Source of the DNA: Caldilineaceae bacterium
GTDB taxonomy: Bacteria > Chloroflexota > Anaerolineae > Caldilineales > Caldilineaceae
Assembly: GCA_026645575.1 (NCBI GenBank)
Contig: JAPKMW010000030.1
Location: forward strand, 1 to 64,000
Direction of reading: 5' to 3'
DNA: 64,000 nucleotides
Shown here: positions 56,390 through 64,000 of the stretch, piece by piece
Position numbering within the stretch: the first letter of the stretch is position 1
Layout: every line of letters starts with the position of its first letter
Made by a program: the position numbers and the translations under genes
Notes under the pieces: model-generated
The model's database searches: none
Seen by the model: only the letters and a program-made list of their open reading frames with translations
What the model was told of the DNA's origin: nothing

Positions 56390-56659
56390 TTACCCCTGTG
56401 ACACAAAGCGGAAGCCATCCCCACTGCGCACGACATAGCCCATGCCGGGGAAGGGCAGATGCGTGGCGACAATTTTTAAGCCTTCATCAGCAGCGCGGCC
56501 CAGCAATTGCTGGCGGGTGGCAGTGGTTAATTCGGGAATGGCGTCAAAGGAGAAGAGCCAATCCGGGCGTTGGAAGTGGAGAACAAAGTGGTTGGCGGCA
56601 TCGGCGGTGAAGAGCCGATGCGCCGTGGCGATGGGAGAGCTTTCATTGTACGTGAGCAA
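56390..56659 (-). pseudogene. C-terminal fragment of an MBL-fold metallo-hydrolase
   Basis: About 89 codons resembling the tail of one group of MBL hydrolases: ANHFVLHFQRPDWLFSFD, ATRQQLLGRAADEGLKIV, THLPFPGMGYVV and SGDGFRFV. The zinc-binding N-terminal two thirds are absent. The frame stays open upstream of 56659 for a short way but loses the similarity. Read as a deletion remnant, like others in 51.8-56.7 kb. Confidence 0.55.
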
Positions 56660-56723
56660 AGGCCAGCGATCAGGGGGTTTTTGTACAATTGCGCAGGGAG
56701 CAACGCACTTGTGGCCCCGCTGC

Positions 56724-56752
56724 TTGACATTTTAGACAAGAACATGTATACC
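56724..56752 (+). promoter_or_regulatory. Probable promoter of the molybdenum hydroxylase gene
   Basis: TTGACA (56724-56729), 17-base spacer, TATACC (56747-56752). The leader then holds a perfect 8-bp hairpin, GAGGGCGG/CCGCCCTC (56770-56796), without a direct T-run. Confidence 0.65.
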
Positions 56753-56856
56753 TGTATGACACAGAAACCGAGGGCGGCGCTTAGGCTACCGCCCTCTTGC
56801 TGCACCTCGTTTTTCAGCCCGCCCTGGCCGTTGGCTTAACAAAAGGAATGACCGCT

Positions 56857-59427
56857 ATGCACTTTAAACTGAACGGACAAGAGATTGACTACACCGGTGA
56901 TCCTGATCTGCCGCTCCTCGCCTATTTGCGCGATCAAGCCGGCATTACTTCGCCTAAGGATGGCTGTTCGCCCCAAGCGGCTTGCGGCTGTTGCGCCGTG
57001 CAGATCGACGACAAAGCGATGCTCTCTTGTGTGACGCCAATGAAAAAGGTGGCGGGCAGCCATGTCATCACCACCGAAGGCATGGGCGAGTACCACCAGG
57101 ATGTTTTTGCCAACGCCTTTGTCGAAAAGGGGGGCGTCCAGTGTGGCTTCTGCATTCCGGGCATTGTCATGCAGTCCAAAGTGTTGTTGGAGAAAAATGC
57201 AGCGCCGACGCGTGATGATGTCGCTAAGGCATTGACGCCGCACCTCTGTCGTTGCACGGGGTATAAAAAGATTATCGACGCCGTTCTCTATGCCGCCGAT
57301 GCCATCCGCAAGGAAGAAGAGATTCCCCAACCCACCAGTTCCGGCAAAGTTGGCGCCCGCCATCCGCGCTACGATGCGCGCCGGGTCGTTCTGGGACAAC
57401 GCCCCTATGTTGCCGATATGCGGCTGGACGGCATGGTCTACGGCGCGCTCAAGTTTAGCGACCATCCCCGTGCGAAAGTATTGAACATCGACACCAGCGC
57501 CGCCGCGGCCATGCCTGGCGTCATTCGCATCTTCACCGCCGCCGATGTGCCGGGCGACCGGGTGATCGGCTTGATCAAGCAAGATTGGCCGCTCATGATT
57601 GGCGTGGGCGAAGAGACCCATTACATCGGCGATGTGCTGGCCGGCGTGGTGGCAGAGAGTGAAACGCTGGCGCGCCAGGCGGTCGAACAGATCCAGGTCG
57701 AATACGAAGTGCTGCCGCCGATTATCGATGCCCATGCCGCACTGCAACCCGATAGCCCAACTGTTCATCCGTGGGGCAACACCCTTTCCCGGATGGAAAT
57801 CAAGCGCGGTGACGCTGATGCAACTTTGGCCGCTTCCGCCCATGTCGCCCACGGCATCTACCAGACGCAGACGATTGAACATGGCTTTATGGAGCCGGAA
57901 TGTTGCGTTGCCCGTCCGCTGGCCGATGGGGTTGAAGTTTTTTCACAAGGCCAGGGCATTTATGAAGACCAGAAACAGATCGCCAAGATCCTCGGCTTGC
58001 CGCTGGACAAGGTGCGGGTGCAACTGGTGCCCAATGGTGGCGGCTTTGGCGGCAAAGAGGATTTGACGGTGCAGGGCCATGCCGCCCTTTTTGCCCACCA
58101 TCTTCAGCGTCCCGTGCGGGTTAATCTGACGCGCGACGAGTCGATCAACATGCACCCCAAACGCCACCCCCTCTGGATGGACTACACGCTGGGCTGCGAC
58201 GCCAATGGCAAGTTGACGGCGCTCAAGGCGCGCATTATCGGCGACAGCGGCGCCTATGCCTCGGTGGGCATGAAGGTCTTGGAGCGCGCCGCCGGTCACG
58301 CGACTGGCGCTTACAGCGTATCGGTGGTTGATGTCGAGAGTACGGCGGTTTATACCAACAACATTCCCAACGGCGCCATGCGCGGCTTCGGCGTCAACCA
58401 GGCCACCTTTGCCCTAGAAAGCTGCATCGATGAACTGTGCGAAAAGGGCGGTTTTGACCGCTGGCAGTTCCGCTATGACAATGCGCTTACCGAAGGCTCT
58501 ACTACGTCAACAGGCCAAGTTCTCAAAGGCGGCACCGGGGTGCGCGCCACCCTAGAAGCGGTAAAAGATGAATTCCGCGCCGCCAAATACGCCGGCATCG
58601 CCTGCGGGATCAAGAACACCGGCATCGGCAATGGGATGCCCGACGCCTCCAGTGTGCGCATCACCATCGCCGCATCGGATCGGGTGGTCATCGAACATGG
58701 CTGGACTGAAATGGGGCAGGGCATCAATACAATGGCGGTGCAGATGCTCTGTGAAGAGACCGGCATTGATCCCAACTATATCGAAGTACGGATCGATACC
58801 GACGCCGGCACCTTCACCGGCATGACGACGGCTTCGCGCGCCACCTCGTTGCTGGGCAATGCCATTATTGATGCCGCCGCCAAGATTCGCACCGATTTGG
58901 CGACGCAGACGTTGGCCGATCTGGCGGGCAAGGTCTACATGGGCGAATGGGTGGTGGACTGGACGACCAAACCCGGCCACCCCAACGACGCCGGTGAAGA
59001 GATCACCCACTACTCCTATAGCTATGCCGCCCAACTGGTGATCCTCGACGATGATGGCCAGGTGCAGAAGATCACCGCTGCGCACGATGCCGGTCGCATC
59101 ATCAATCCGACGCTCTTCGAGGGACAGATCGAAGGTTCGCTCCACATGGGCTTGGGCTATGCCATCAGTGAAGATCTACCCTACGAGAATGGCCGCCCCA
59201 AGAGTACGATGCTGCGCAAGTGCGGCATCTTGCGCGCCAAAGAGATGCCGGAGATGGAAGTCATCGGCGTGGAGGTGGCCGATCCCTATGGGGCCTACGG
59301 CTTGAAGGGCGTTGGTGAAATCGGTCTCGTGCCGACGGCGGGCGCGGTCGCCAATGCGCTTTACCAATATGACAAAGTGCGGCGCACGCAGTTACCCATG
59401 CGCCTGCCGAAGAAGCGGCGCGTCTAG
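56857..59427 (+). CDS. Xanthine dehydrogenase-type molybdenum hydroxylase, 2Fe-2S and Mo domains fused
   Basis: 856 residues from the ATG after AAAGGA; the frame is open a little further up without a site. The ferredoxin-like part has CSPQAACGCC (37-46) and Cys58, and the second cluster VQCGFCIPG (Cys96, Cys99) with CRCTGY (131, 133). The Mo-binding part has GGGFGGKED, NGAMRGFGVNQ, EMGQGINTM and the catalytic-Glu region GVGEIGLVPTAG. The ITSPKDGCSPQAACGCC start resembles the group annotated as selenium-dependent xanthine dehydrogenases. No FAD subunit or maturation gene is nearby, so the electron acceptor is unclear. It would hydroxylate a purine or other heterocycle or aldehyde. Confidence 0.85.
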   Translation: MHFKLNGQEIDYTGDPDLPLLAYLRDQAGITSPKDGCSPQAACGCCAVQIDDKAMLSCVTPMKKVAGSHVITTEGMGEYHQDVFANAFVEKGGVQCGFCIPGIVMQSKVLLEKNAAPTRDDVAKALTPHLCRCTGYKKIIDAVLYAADAIRKEEEIPQPTSSGKVGARHPRYDARRVVLGQRPYVADMRLDGMVYGALKFSDHPRAKVLNIDTSAAAAMPGVIRIFTAADVPGDRVIGLIKQDWPLMIGVGEETHYIGDVLAGVVAESETLARQAVEQIQVEYEVLPPIIDAHAALQPDSPTVHPWGNTLSRMEIKRGDADATLAASAHVAHGIYQTQTIEHGFMEPECCVARPLADGVEVFSQGQGIYEDQKQIAKILGLPLDKVRVQLVPNGGGFGGKEDLTVQGHAALFAHHLQRPVRVNLTRDESINMHPKRHPLWMDYTLGCDANGKLTALKARIIGDSGAYASVGMKVLERAAGHATGAYSVSVVDVESTAVYTNNIPNGAMRGFGVNQATFALESCIDELCEKGGFDRWQFRYDNALTEGSTTSTGQVLKGGTGVRATLEAVKDEFRAAKYAGIACGIKNTGIGNGMPDASSVRITIAASDRVVIEHGWTEMGQGINTMAVQMLCEETGIDPNYIEVRIDTDAGTFTGMTTASRATSLLGNAIIDAAAKIRTDLATQTLADLAGKVYMGEWVVDWTTKPGHPNDAGEEITHYSYSYAAQLVILDDDGQVQKITAAHDAGRIINPTLFEGQIEGSLHMGLGYAISEDLPYENGRPKSTMLRKCGILRAKEMPEMEVIGVEVADPYGAYGLKGVGEIGLVPTAGAVANALYQYDKVRRTQLPMRLPKKRRV

Positions 59428-59439
59428 AACTTTCTGTCT

Positions 59440-59496
59440 GCTCGTAGCCGGTCCATGACCGGCGGCTAGGACGCCGGTCATGGACCGGCTACGAGC
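59440..59496. repeat. 24-bp-arm palindrome, copy C of a three-member family
   Basis: Perfect arms 59440-59463 and 59473-59496 with a 9-base loop. It starts GCTC as the other copies do, and the inner unit is GCCGGT-CCATG-ACCGGC. Compared with copies A and B the inner stem bases change on both sides so that pairing is kept. Confidence 0.85.
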
Positions 59497-59559
59497 GAGT
59501 TCGTGAGCAACCGAAGCTATGCAAATGGTCAGCCGCTCACGGTTGGCGGTTACGCCCTG

Positions 59560-59568
59560 TGATATACT
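59560..59568 (+). promoter_or_regulatory. Extended -10 promoter, possibly leaderless
   Basis: TGATATACT: TGn followed by TATACT (59563-59568). The next gene's ATG is at 59576, 7 bases downstream, which is where transcription would start. No ribosome-binding site precedes the ATG. No -35 at a normal distance. Confidence 0.5.
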
Positions 59569-59575
59569 ACCGGAC

Positions 59576-60478
59576 ATGATGATACTAGATTGGCTGTTGC
59601 GACTACTGCTCCTTGGGGCGCTTGGCTTGTTGTGGCTGGGTTATCTCCGTGGCTGGCAACGGTGGCGACGGGTAGATGCCGCCCTGGCGAACCCAGCGCG
59701 CCTGGTTTTGCTGGGGGTTAGCACCCTGCTGATCCTCGTTGCCTTTTTTCCGCCGCTTGAACGTTTAAGCCGTGATTTTCTCTTTGCACGTGCGCTACAG
59801 AAGATTGCGCTGGCCTTTGTTGCTGCACCGCTGCTCTGGTTGGCCGCGCCCTTTCATCTCATAAGCTGTGGCCTGCCGGTGGCGTGGCGGCGACGGGTTG
59901 TGCAATGGCTACAACCGCGCCGGTGGTCTGGTCAGTTGACACGGGGCTTTACACAGCCGGCGGTGGCCTGGTTCGCTTTTGTCAGCGCCATTGTCCTCTG
60001 GCATGACACCCATGTGGTCGATTGGGCGATGCCCCACACGGGCCTTCATGCGCTGTTGATGCTCTTCCTCTTGGCGATTGCGCTCTTATACTGGAGTCAT
60101 CTGGTAGGGACGGGGCCGCGGCTCCATCGCGTGCCGGGGTGGGTACTCTTTGCTTATGTGGTGGGCGTGGAAATTCCCAACATGGCGACCGGCATGACCA
60201 TTGCTTATGCCGCCGTCCCTTGGTATGCGTACTATATCAACGCACATGCCCGCTTGCCATCAACCTTGACGGCACAGGAAGATCAAATGATCAGCGGCGG
60301 GCTGATTTGGTTTATCGGCAGTTTTGTCTTCTTTGGCAGTGCTGTACTGGTCCTCAATCGCCTCTTCCGGCGACACAAGGAAAAGACCCCCTATCACTTT
60401 CCGGAATGGGATTCGGAAGAACGGATGATTGCGCCCGGCTTAGAACACCGGCTGCAAGAGAAGCGAGGTCGCTACTAG
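59576..60478 (+). CDS. CtaG-like (caa3-type) cytochrome oxidase assembly protein
   Basis: 300 residues with seven or so hydrophobic helices. PPLERLSRDFLFARALQKIAL, APLLWLAAPFHL, VLWHDTHVVDWAMPHTGLHALLML and NMATGMTIAY are the conserved blocks of the caa3_CtaG family, including the His residues thought to take part in heme or copper handling. Members help assemble cytochrome c oxidase in the membrane. Oxidase genes are not in the window. The ATG lies just after an extended -10, so the mRNA may lack a leader; an earlier in-frame ATG at 59519 would overlap the promoter. The response regulator follows 12 bases on. Confidence 0.75.
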   Translation: MMILDWLLRLLLLGALGLLWLGYLRGWQRWRRVDAALANPARLVLLGVSTLLILVAFFPPLERLSRDFLFARALQKIALAFVAAPLLWLAAPFHLISCGLPVAWRRRVVQWLQPRRWSGQLTRGFTQPAVAWFAFVSAIVLWHDTHVVDWAMPHTGLHALLMLFLLAIALLYWSHLVGTGPRLHRVPGWVLFAYVVGVEIPNMATGMTIAYAAVPWYAYYINAHARLPSTLTAQEDQMISGGLIWFIGSFVFFGSAVLVLNRLFRRHKEKTPYHFPEWDSEERMIAPGLEHRLQEKRGRY

Positions 60479-60490
60479 GCGTAGACCGAC

Positions 60491-61180
60491 ATGAACAAAA
60501 TTTTGGTGATTGACGACGATCCAAGTTTGGTGGAATTAATCCAGTATAACCTGGAAGGGGAAGGCTATACTGTCGCGATTGCCCGCAACGGGCAGGATGG
60601 CTTACGCACCTTCTTTGCCGAACGTCCAGCGTTGATTATTCTGGACATAGCCATGCCCAAGTTGGATGGCTACGAAGTGTGCCGGCGTGTGCGCGAATTA
60701 GCCGACACACCGATCATTATGTTGACTGCCAAGGGGCGGGAAGAAGATATTATTCGTGGGTTGGATAGCGGCGCCGATGATTATTTAACCAAACCCTTCC
60801 GTGTCGGCGAATTGTTGGCGCGGGTGCGGGCCGCCCTACGGCGCCAACGGAGTGAAGCGCCTGATACACCGCCGCCAGCCTATCGTGATGAGTACCTGAC
60901 CGTTGATCTGGCTGATCGCCGAGTGACGGTGCAGGGAGAACCGGTGAAGCTAACGCCGACCGAATATAAACTCCTGAGTTATTTGCTTCAACACAAAGGC
61001 CGCCTACTCGAATTTCGCCAGATTCTGGAACATGTTTGGGGCTTTGAGTATATCAACGACATTGACTACCTGCGCGTCTATGTCTGGCATTTGCGCCGCA
61101 AAATCGAGCCTGACCCCAAACACCCCATTTATGTCTTAAATGAACTCAATACAGGCTATCGCTTCGAGGGCCGCCGCTAA
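60491..61180 (+). CDS. OmpR/PhoB-family response regulator
   Basis: 229 residues. The receiver domain has the acid cluster DDD (8-10), phospho-acceptor Asp52 in LDIAMP, Thr79 and Lys101 (LTKPF). The C-terminal winged helix (about 135-229) has [21 protein letters not shown] and [17 protein letters not shown], typical of the PhoB group. It is a phosphorylation-controlled transcription factor. No histidine kinase is adjacent, so it is an orphan here; it lies directly behind the CtaG-like gene and is followed by a terminator. Confidence 0.9.
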   Translation: MNKILVIDDDPSLVELIQYNLEGEGYTVAIARNGQDGLRTFFAERPALIILDIAMPKLDGYEVCRRVRELADTPIIMLTAKGREEDIIRGLDSGADDYLTKPFRVGELLARVRAALRRQRSEAPDTPPPAYRDEYLTVDLADRRVTVQGEPVKLTPTEYKLLSYLLQHKGRLLEFRQILEHVWGFEYINDIDYLRVYVWHLRRKIEPDPKHPIYVLNELNTGYRFEGRR

Positions 61181-61208
61181 CGGATAGTTTCTCAATCATA
61201 TGACTGAC

Positions 61209-61237
61209 GCCGACCAGGGAATTTGGTCGGCTTTTTT
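61209..61237 (+). terminator. Rho-independent terminator
   Basis: GCCGACCA (61209-61216) pairs with TGGTCGGC (61224-61231) around a 7-base loop and is followed by TTTTTTATT. It ends the CtaG/response-regulator transcript. Confidence 0.85.
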
Positions 61238-61318
61238 ATTTACTTTTGATCCCTCTTTTATGATAGTTTGATCTGCGCCCAGTAGACTTGTGCCGTACTT
61301 CACAAATGTTCGGTAATC

Positions 61319-61470
61319 CGTAGTCGTGTAGTCCAGAGTCGGGTTATGGCGATCACGGTTGCGTTGCGGTCTGCTAATGATCAGTAGGTTGCAAGGTCAT
61401 CACGGTCCTGTTTGATGGAGGCTGGGAACTACACGACTACGCGACTACACGACTACGCGACTACACGACT
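61319..61470. repeat. Tandem repeat of 8-base units with distant complementary arm
   Basis: ACTACACG and ACTACGCG alternate over five units (61428-61470). Bases 61319-61334 (CGTAGTCGTGTAGTCC) are complementary to that array, about 90 bases away. The gap 61238-61568 contains no gene. Confidence 0.85.
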
Positions 61471-61568
61471 GATGATTGCACGTTTACTAATCGTTGGCTG
61501 CCTTCTATAGGGTAGCCCCAATTTGGCGAGAAGCACGCATGACAAGAGATATAAAAGAGGAAGAGCAG

Positions 61569-61952
61569 ATGCCGATGATTTTGGTGGTTGAAGACGATAT
61601 GGATCTGTGCGAATTGATCGCCTATCATCTAAACCATGCCGGTTACGATGTGTTAGCCTGCAATAATGGTTCAGAGGCGGTGGCGCTACTGGCTGAACAT
61701 TATCGCGCCATCAAACTCATTATTCTGGATCTGGGGCTGCCGCTGATCAAAGGCAGCCAAATCATTCGCCAAATGAAACAAGACCCCATTCTCAGACAGA
61801 TCCCAGTGCTGCTTTGCACAGCAAGCGAACCGCCGATCATTGTACAAGGAATGAACAGCGGCGCCGACGATTATCTCCAAAAGCCCTTTTCCATTCAGAA
61901 AGACCTCTTGCTCCGCATTCAAGTGTTGCTAAATCGGAAGCGCTACACCTAA
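61569..61952 (+). CDS. Single-domain response regulator
   Basis: 127-residue CheY-like receiver without an output domain. The ATG with AGAGGAAG upstream is preferred over an earlier in-frame ATG at 61539. The acid pocket is EDD (8-10), phospho-acceptor Asp54 (ILDLGLP), Thr84 and Lys105 (QKPF). It may pass phosphate between proteins or act on a motor or enzyme. It is 117 bases upstream of the FIST gene and its coupled sensor, so the three may form a signalling unit (inference). Confidence 0.85.
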   Translation: MPMILVVEDDMDLCELIAYHLNHAGYDVLACNNGSEAVALLAEHYRAIKLIILDLGLPLIKGSQIIRQMKQDPILRQIPVLLCTASEPPIIVQGMNSGADDYLQKPFSIQKDLLLRIQVLLNRKRYT

Positions 61953-62069
61953 CTTAGGAAGAAAACCTACTCAGTTTAAATGCCGTTTTAATTTGCTTTT
62001 GATGGGCATTTAATTTGTGCTGCCGATAATAGACGTAAGAATTGTTACCCATGCCAAGAAAGGAGCCTC

Positions 62070-63188
62070 ATGAATATCTACCTGGACCGCAGCGGCTCCG
62101 TGGCCGCGCTTGTTACGTTGTTAGAAGAGAGCATTTTCAAGGATGGCGCGCAAGGATGTCTGATCCTAAGCTGTGACGGCAATGGCTATACCCAACAGGA
62201 TCTCGATGCTGTGCTACAAAGCTGCCCCGTCCCCCTCTTTGGCGGCATCTTTCCCCAAATTATTTATGGCACTGAACAATTGATGCAAGGGACAATTGTT
62301 GTTGGTTTTGACGTAGCGCCGCAGGTACATCTGATCGCCAACCTGAGTGACAGCAGCCAAAATCTCGACCACTTACTGGAAGCGCGGGCGTGGCAGGAGA
62401 GTCGAGGGCAGACGCTCTTTGTCTTTGTCGATGGCCTTGCCCAGCGCATTCATGCCCTGCTGGACGCCCTCTTTCATACCTTTGGCATGGGGGTCAACTA
62501 TATTGGCGGCGGCGCCGGTTCGTTGAGCTTGCAACAAAAACCCTGTTTGCTCACCAATGCCGGCTTGCAACAAGATGGCGCCATCTTAGCACAGGTGGCA
62601 TTACCCAGCGGGATTGGCGTGAGCCATGGTTGGCAAACGATTGATGGCCCCTTTCAAATCACCACAGCGCAGGGCAATACCATTCACACCCTTGATTGGC
62701 GCCCAGCCTTGGAGGTCTACCAGGAGATTGTCTATCAGCGGTCCCAACAGCAGATCACTAGCGATAACTTTTTTGCCATTGCCAAAAATCATCCCTTTGG
62801 CATGAAACGCCTGGGCGCCGAAAAAATTGTGCGCGACCCCATTTCTGCCACTGCCGATGGCGCTTTGGTCTGTGTCGGCGAGGTCTCTGAATCAGCCTTT
62901 GTCGATGTGTTGGGCGGCAACGTCCATTCACTGGTCAGCGCGGCAGGCCAGGCGCTGACCCTGGCCCAGCGCGCATACCCGGAGGGCCGTCAGCCCAAGG
63001 TAACCTTCTTTATTGATTGTATCTCACGCGTCCTGTTTTTAGAGGAACATTTTGCTCAGGAGTTGGCAGCCGTCCATACCCCAGCCGCGCCCCTGATTGG
63101 TGCGCTTACACTTGGTGAAATTGCCAACAGCGGCTTTGATTATTTAGAATTCCATAACAAAACAGCAGTCGTTGGTGTCTTAGGATGA
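62070..63188 (+). CDS. FIST-domain (FIST_N/FIST_C) sensory protein
   Basis: 372 residues. The N-terminal FIST domain has LILSCDGNGY, VPLFGGIFPQI and the Gly-rich YIGGGAGSLSLQQKPCLL; the FIST_C part has LEVYQEIV, FGMKRLGAEKIVRDPI and a C-terminal FIDCISRVLFLEEHF. FIST domains are thought to bind small ligands such as amino acids and are often next to or fused to signalling proteins. AAAGGAGCC precedes the ATG. The sensor gene downstream overlaps its stop by 4 bases, which makes a ligand-binding partner role likely. Confidence 0.85.
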   Translation: MNIYLDRSGSVAALVTLLEESIFKDGAQGCLILSCDGNGYTQQDLDAVLQSCPVPLFGGIFPQIIYGTEQLMQGTIVVGFDVAPQVHLIANLSDSSQNLDHLLEARAWQESRGQTLFVFVDGLAQRIHALLDALFHTFGMGVNYIGGGAGSLSLQQKPCLLTNAGLQQDGAILAQVALPSGIGVSHGWQTIDGPFQITTAQGNTIHTLDWRPALEVYQEIVYQRSQQQITSDNFFAIAKNHPFGMKRLGAEKIVRDPISATADGALVCVGEVSESAFVDVLGGNVHSLVSAAGQALTLAQRAYPEGRQPKVTFFIDCISRVLFLEEHFAQELAAVHTPAAPLIGALTLGEIANSGFDYLEFHNKTAVVGVLG

Positions 63189-64000
63189 CGAATAGCTCTG
63201 CCGAACAATTGCAAATTGCCTACGAAATCGCCATGTCGATTGGCAACAGTCTCGATATGGCGACCATGTTGCGCGCCTGTATTCCCACCCTGTTGCGCAA
63301 ACTCAATTGCGCCGCCGGCGTTGTCCAGTTGTTGAGCGCCGATGCCAATGGCCGGTTGCACTTCAATCAAGTTTATGCGGTGCCGCGCAACATTGATCAG
63401 CATCCAGCTTTTTCCCAAGCACAACAACAGATCGCCACGCTCCTTGCAGAGGAGACGCCAGAGGCAATTTTTCAACAATTGCCATTTCATGGGCAGGTTG
63501 ACCCTGATCACCACTTCTACCTGTTGGGCTTGCCGGACCGGGGGGTTGTCCAACTCTTCAAACGGGGGGATGCGCTCGCTCCGCAAACATTACACCTGCT
63601 CAAGCCGCTGCTGGCTAAGTTAGCCAACGCTTGTAATGCCTGTTTGCAGGAAGAGCAACTAACGGTCGCCGCCCGCTTTGCGGCTGAGAACCCGGAGCCA
63701 ATTCTTCAGGTTGATCACACCGGTCATCTGCGCTATGGCAACCCAGCCAGTCAAGCACTGTTGGCCGACTATGGCGTCACCGTGGGAAGGCGGGTGCCGC
63801 CGGCTTGGGCGGGTGCCGTGGCGCTGGCCCTGACGACCAATAGCCGTCAACGCTTTGAAGTCGAACAGGGTGTGCGCACCTTCGCCTTTATCGTGGCGCC
63901 CATTCAACCAGCCGGCTACGCCAATCTCTATGGCTATGAGATCACCGAACAACGCCTGGCCGAAGTTGCCTGGCGTGAAGCCGAGCAGCAACTGCGCACG
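63185..64000 (+). CDS. GAF/PAS sensor protein, 3' partial
   Basis: 272 residues are present; the frame is open at the right edge. It starts ATGA on the FIST stop. Residues about 10-165 look like a GAF domain (QIAYEIAMSIGNSLDMATML, then LLRKLNCAAGVVQLL). Residues about 170-265 form a PAS domain (AAENPEPILQVDHTGHLRYGNPASQALL and ending in NLYGYEITEQRLAE). FIST genes commonly neighbour histidine kinases, so the missing part probably carries a kinase or other output domain. This is inference; only the sensory half is visible. Confidence 0.75.
   Translation, partial: MTNSSAEQLQIAYEIAMSIGNSLDMATMLRACIPTLLRKLNCAAGVVQLLSADANGRLHFNQVYAVPRNIDQHPAFSQAQQQIATLLAEETPEAIFQQLPFHGQVDPDHHFYLLGLPDRGVVQLFKRGDALAPQTLHLLKPLLAKLANACNACLQEEQLTVAARFAAENPEPILQVDHTGHLRYGNPASQALLADYGVTVGRRVPPAWAGAVALALTTNSRQRFEVEQGVRTFAFIVAPIQPAGYANLYGYEITEQRLAEVAWREAEQQLRT

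Overview
The window reads as a chromosomal segment of a Chloroflexota bacterium, probably Anaerolineae or Caldilineae-like. This is an inference. It rests on secreted proteins with Thr-Pro linkers (TPTPT type, near 560-620 and 41570-41600), frequent GTG/TTG starts with good Shine-Dalgarno sites, moderately high GC, and gene families common in that phylum. No rRNA, tRNA, CRISPR array or intact insertion sequence was seen.

Layout. Positions 1-13.3 kb hold accessory and metabolic genes: an M23 peptidase cut by the left edge, hydrolases, GNAT acetyltransferases, a small-protein/HNH pair, an APH-like kinase, a self-regulated MBL-hydrolase/TetR operon, a PhyH-like dioxygenase, an M81 peptidase, a DUF433/DUF5615 toxin-antitoxin pair and a CobW-type GTPase. 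From 14.2 to 40.6 kb lies a large surface-glycan locus: a hyaluronan-synthase-like glycosyltransferase, divergent from it an EPS-type winged-helix regulator, then a Wzx-like flippase, GDP-fucose synthase, two FkbM and four other methyltransferases, seven further glycosyltransferases, an asparagine-synthase-like amidotransferase, a nucleotide-sugar epimerase, a Wzy/ligase fused to TPRs and a WecA/MraY-like priming enzyme. Many of these genes overlap by 4 bases, so they are probably co-translated. The set suggests a lipid-linked, heavily methylated and perhaps amidated glycan that is flipped and then polymerised or ligated. No Wza/Wzc-type exporter is present.

From 40.7 to 50.4 kb are envelope or secreted proteins: a two-domain cyclophilin lipoprotein, a VTT membrane protein, a giant alpha-2-macroglobulin and an EEP-family hydrolase. 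From 50.4 to 56.7 kb is a decaying stretch with several gene relics around an SDR, RecQ and a haloacid dehalogenase. From 56.8 kb to the end come a fused molybdenum hydroxylase of the xanthine dehydrogenase type, a CtaG-like protein, two response regulators, and a FIST protein coupled to a GAF/PAS sensor that runs off the right edge.

The most unusual feature is not a gene. Many intergenic gaps are filled by inverted repeats whose left arm starts at or contains the stop codon of the upstream gene. At least nine of them are built from 7- or 8-base tandem words. Both arms of a locus use the same word, but the word differs from locus to locus. One such element sits in frame inside the alpha-2-macroglobulin coding sequence. 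A second family of three 23-24-base-arm palindromes shows covariation within its arms. Function is unknown for both.
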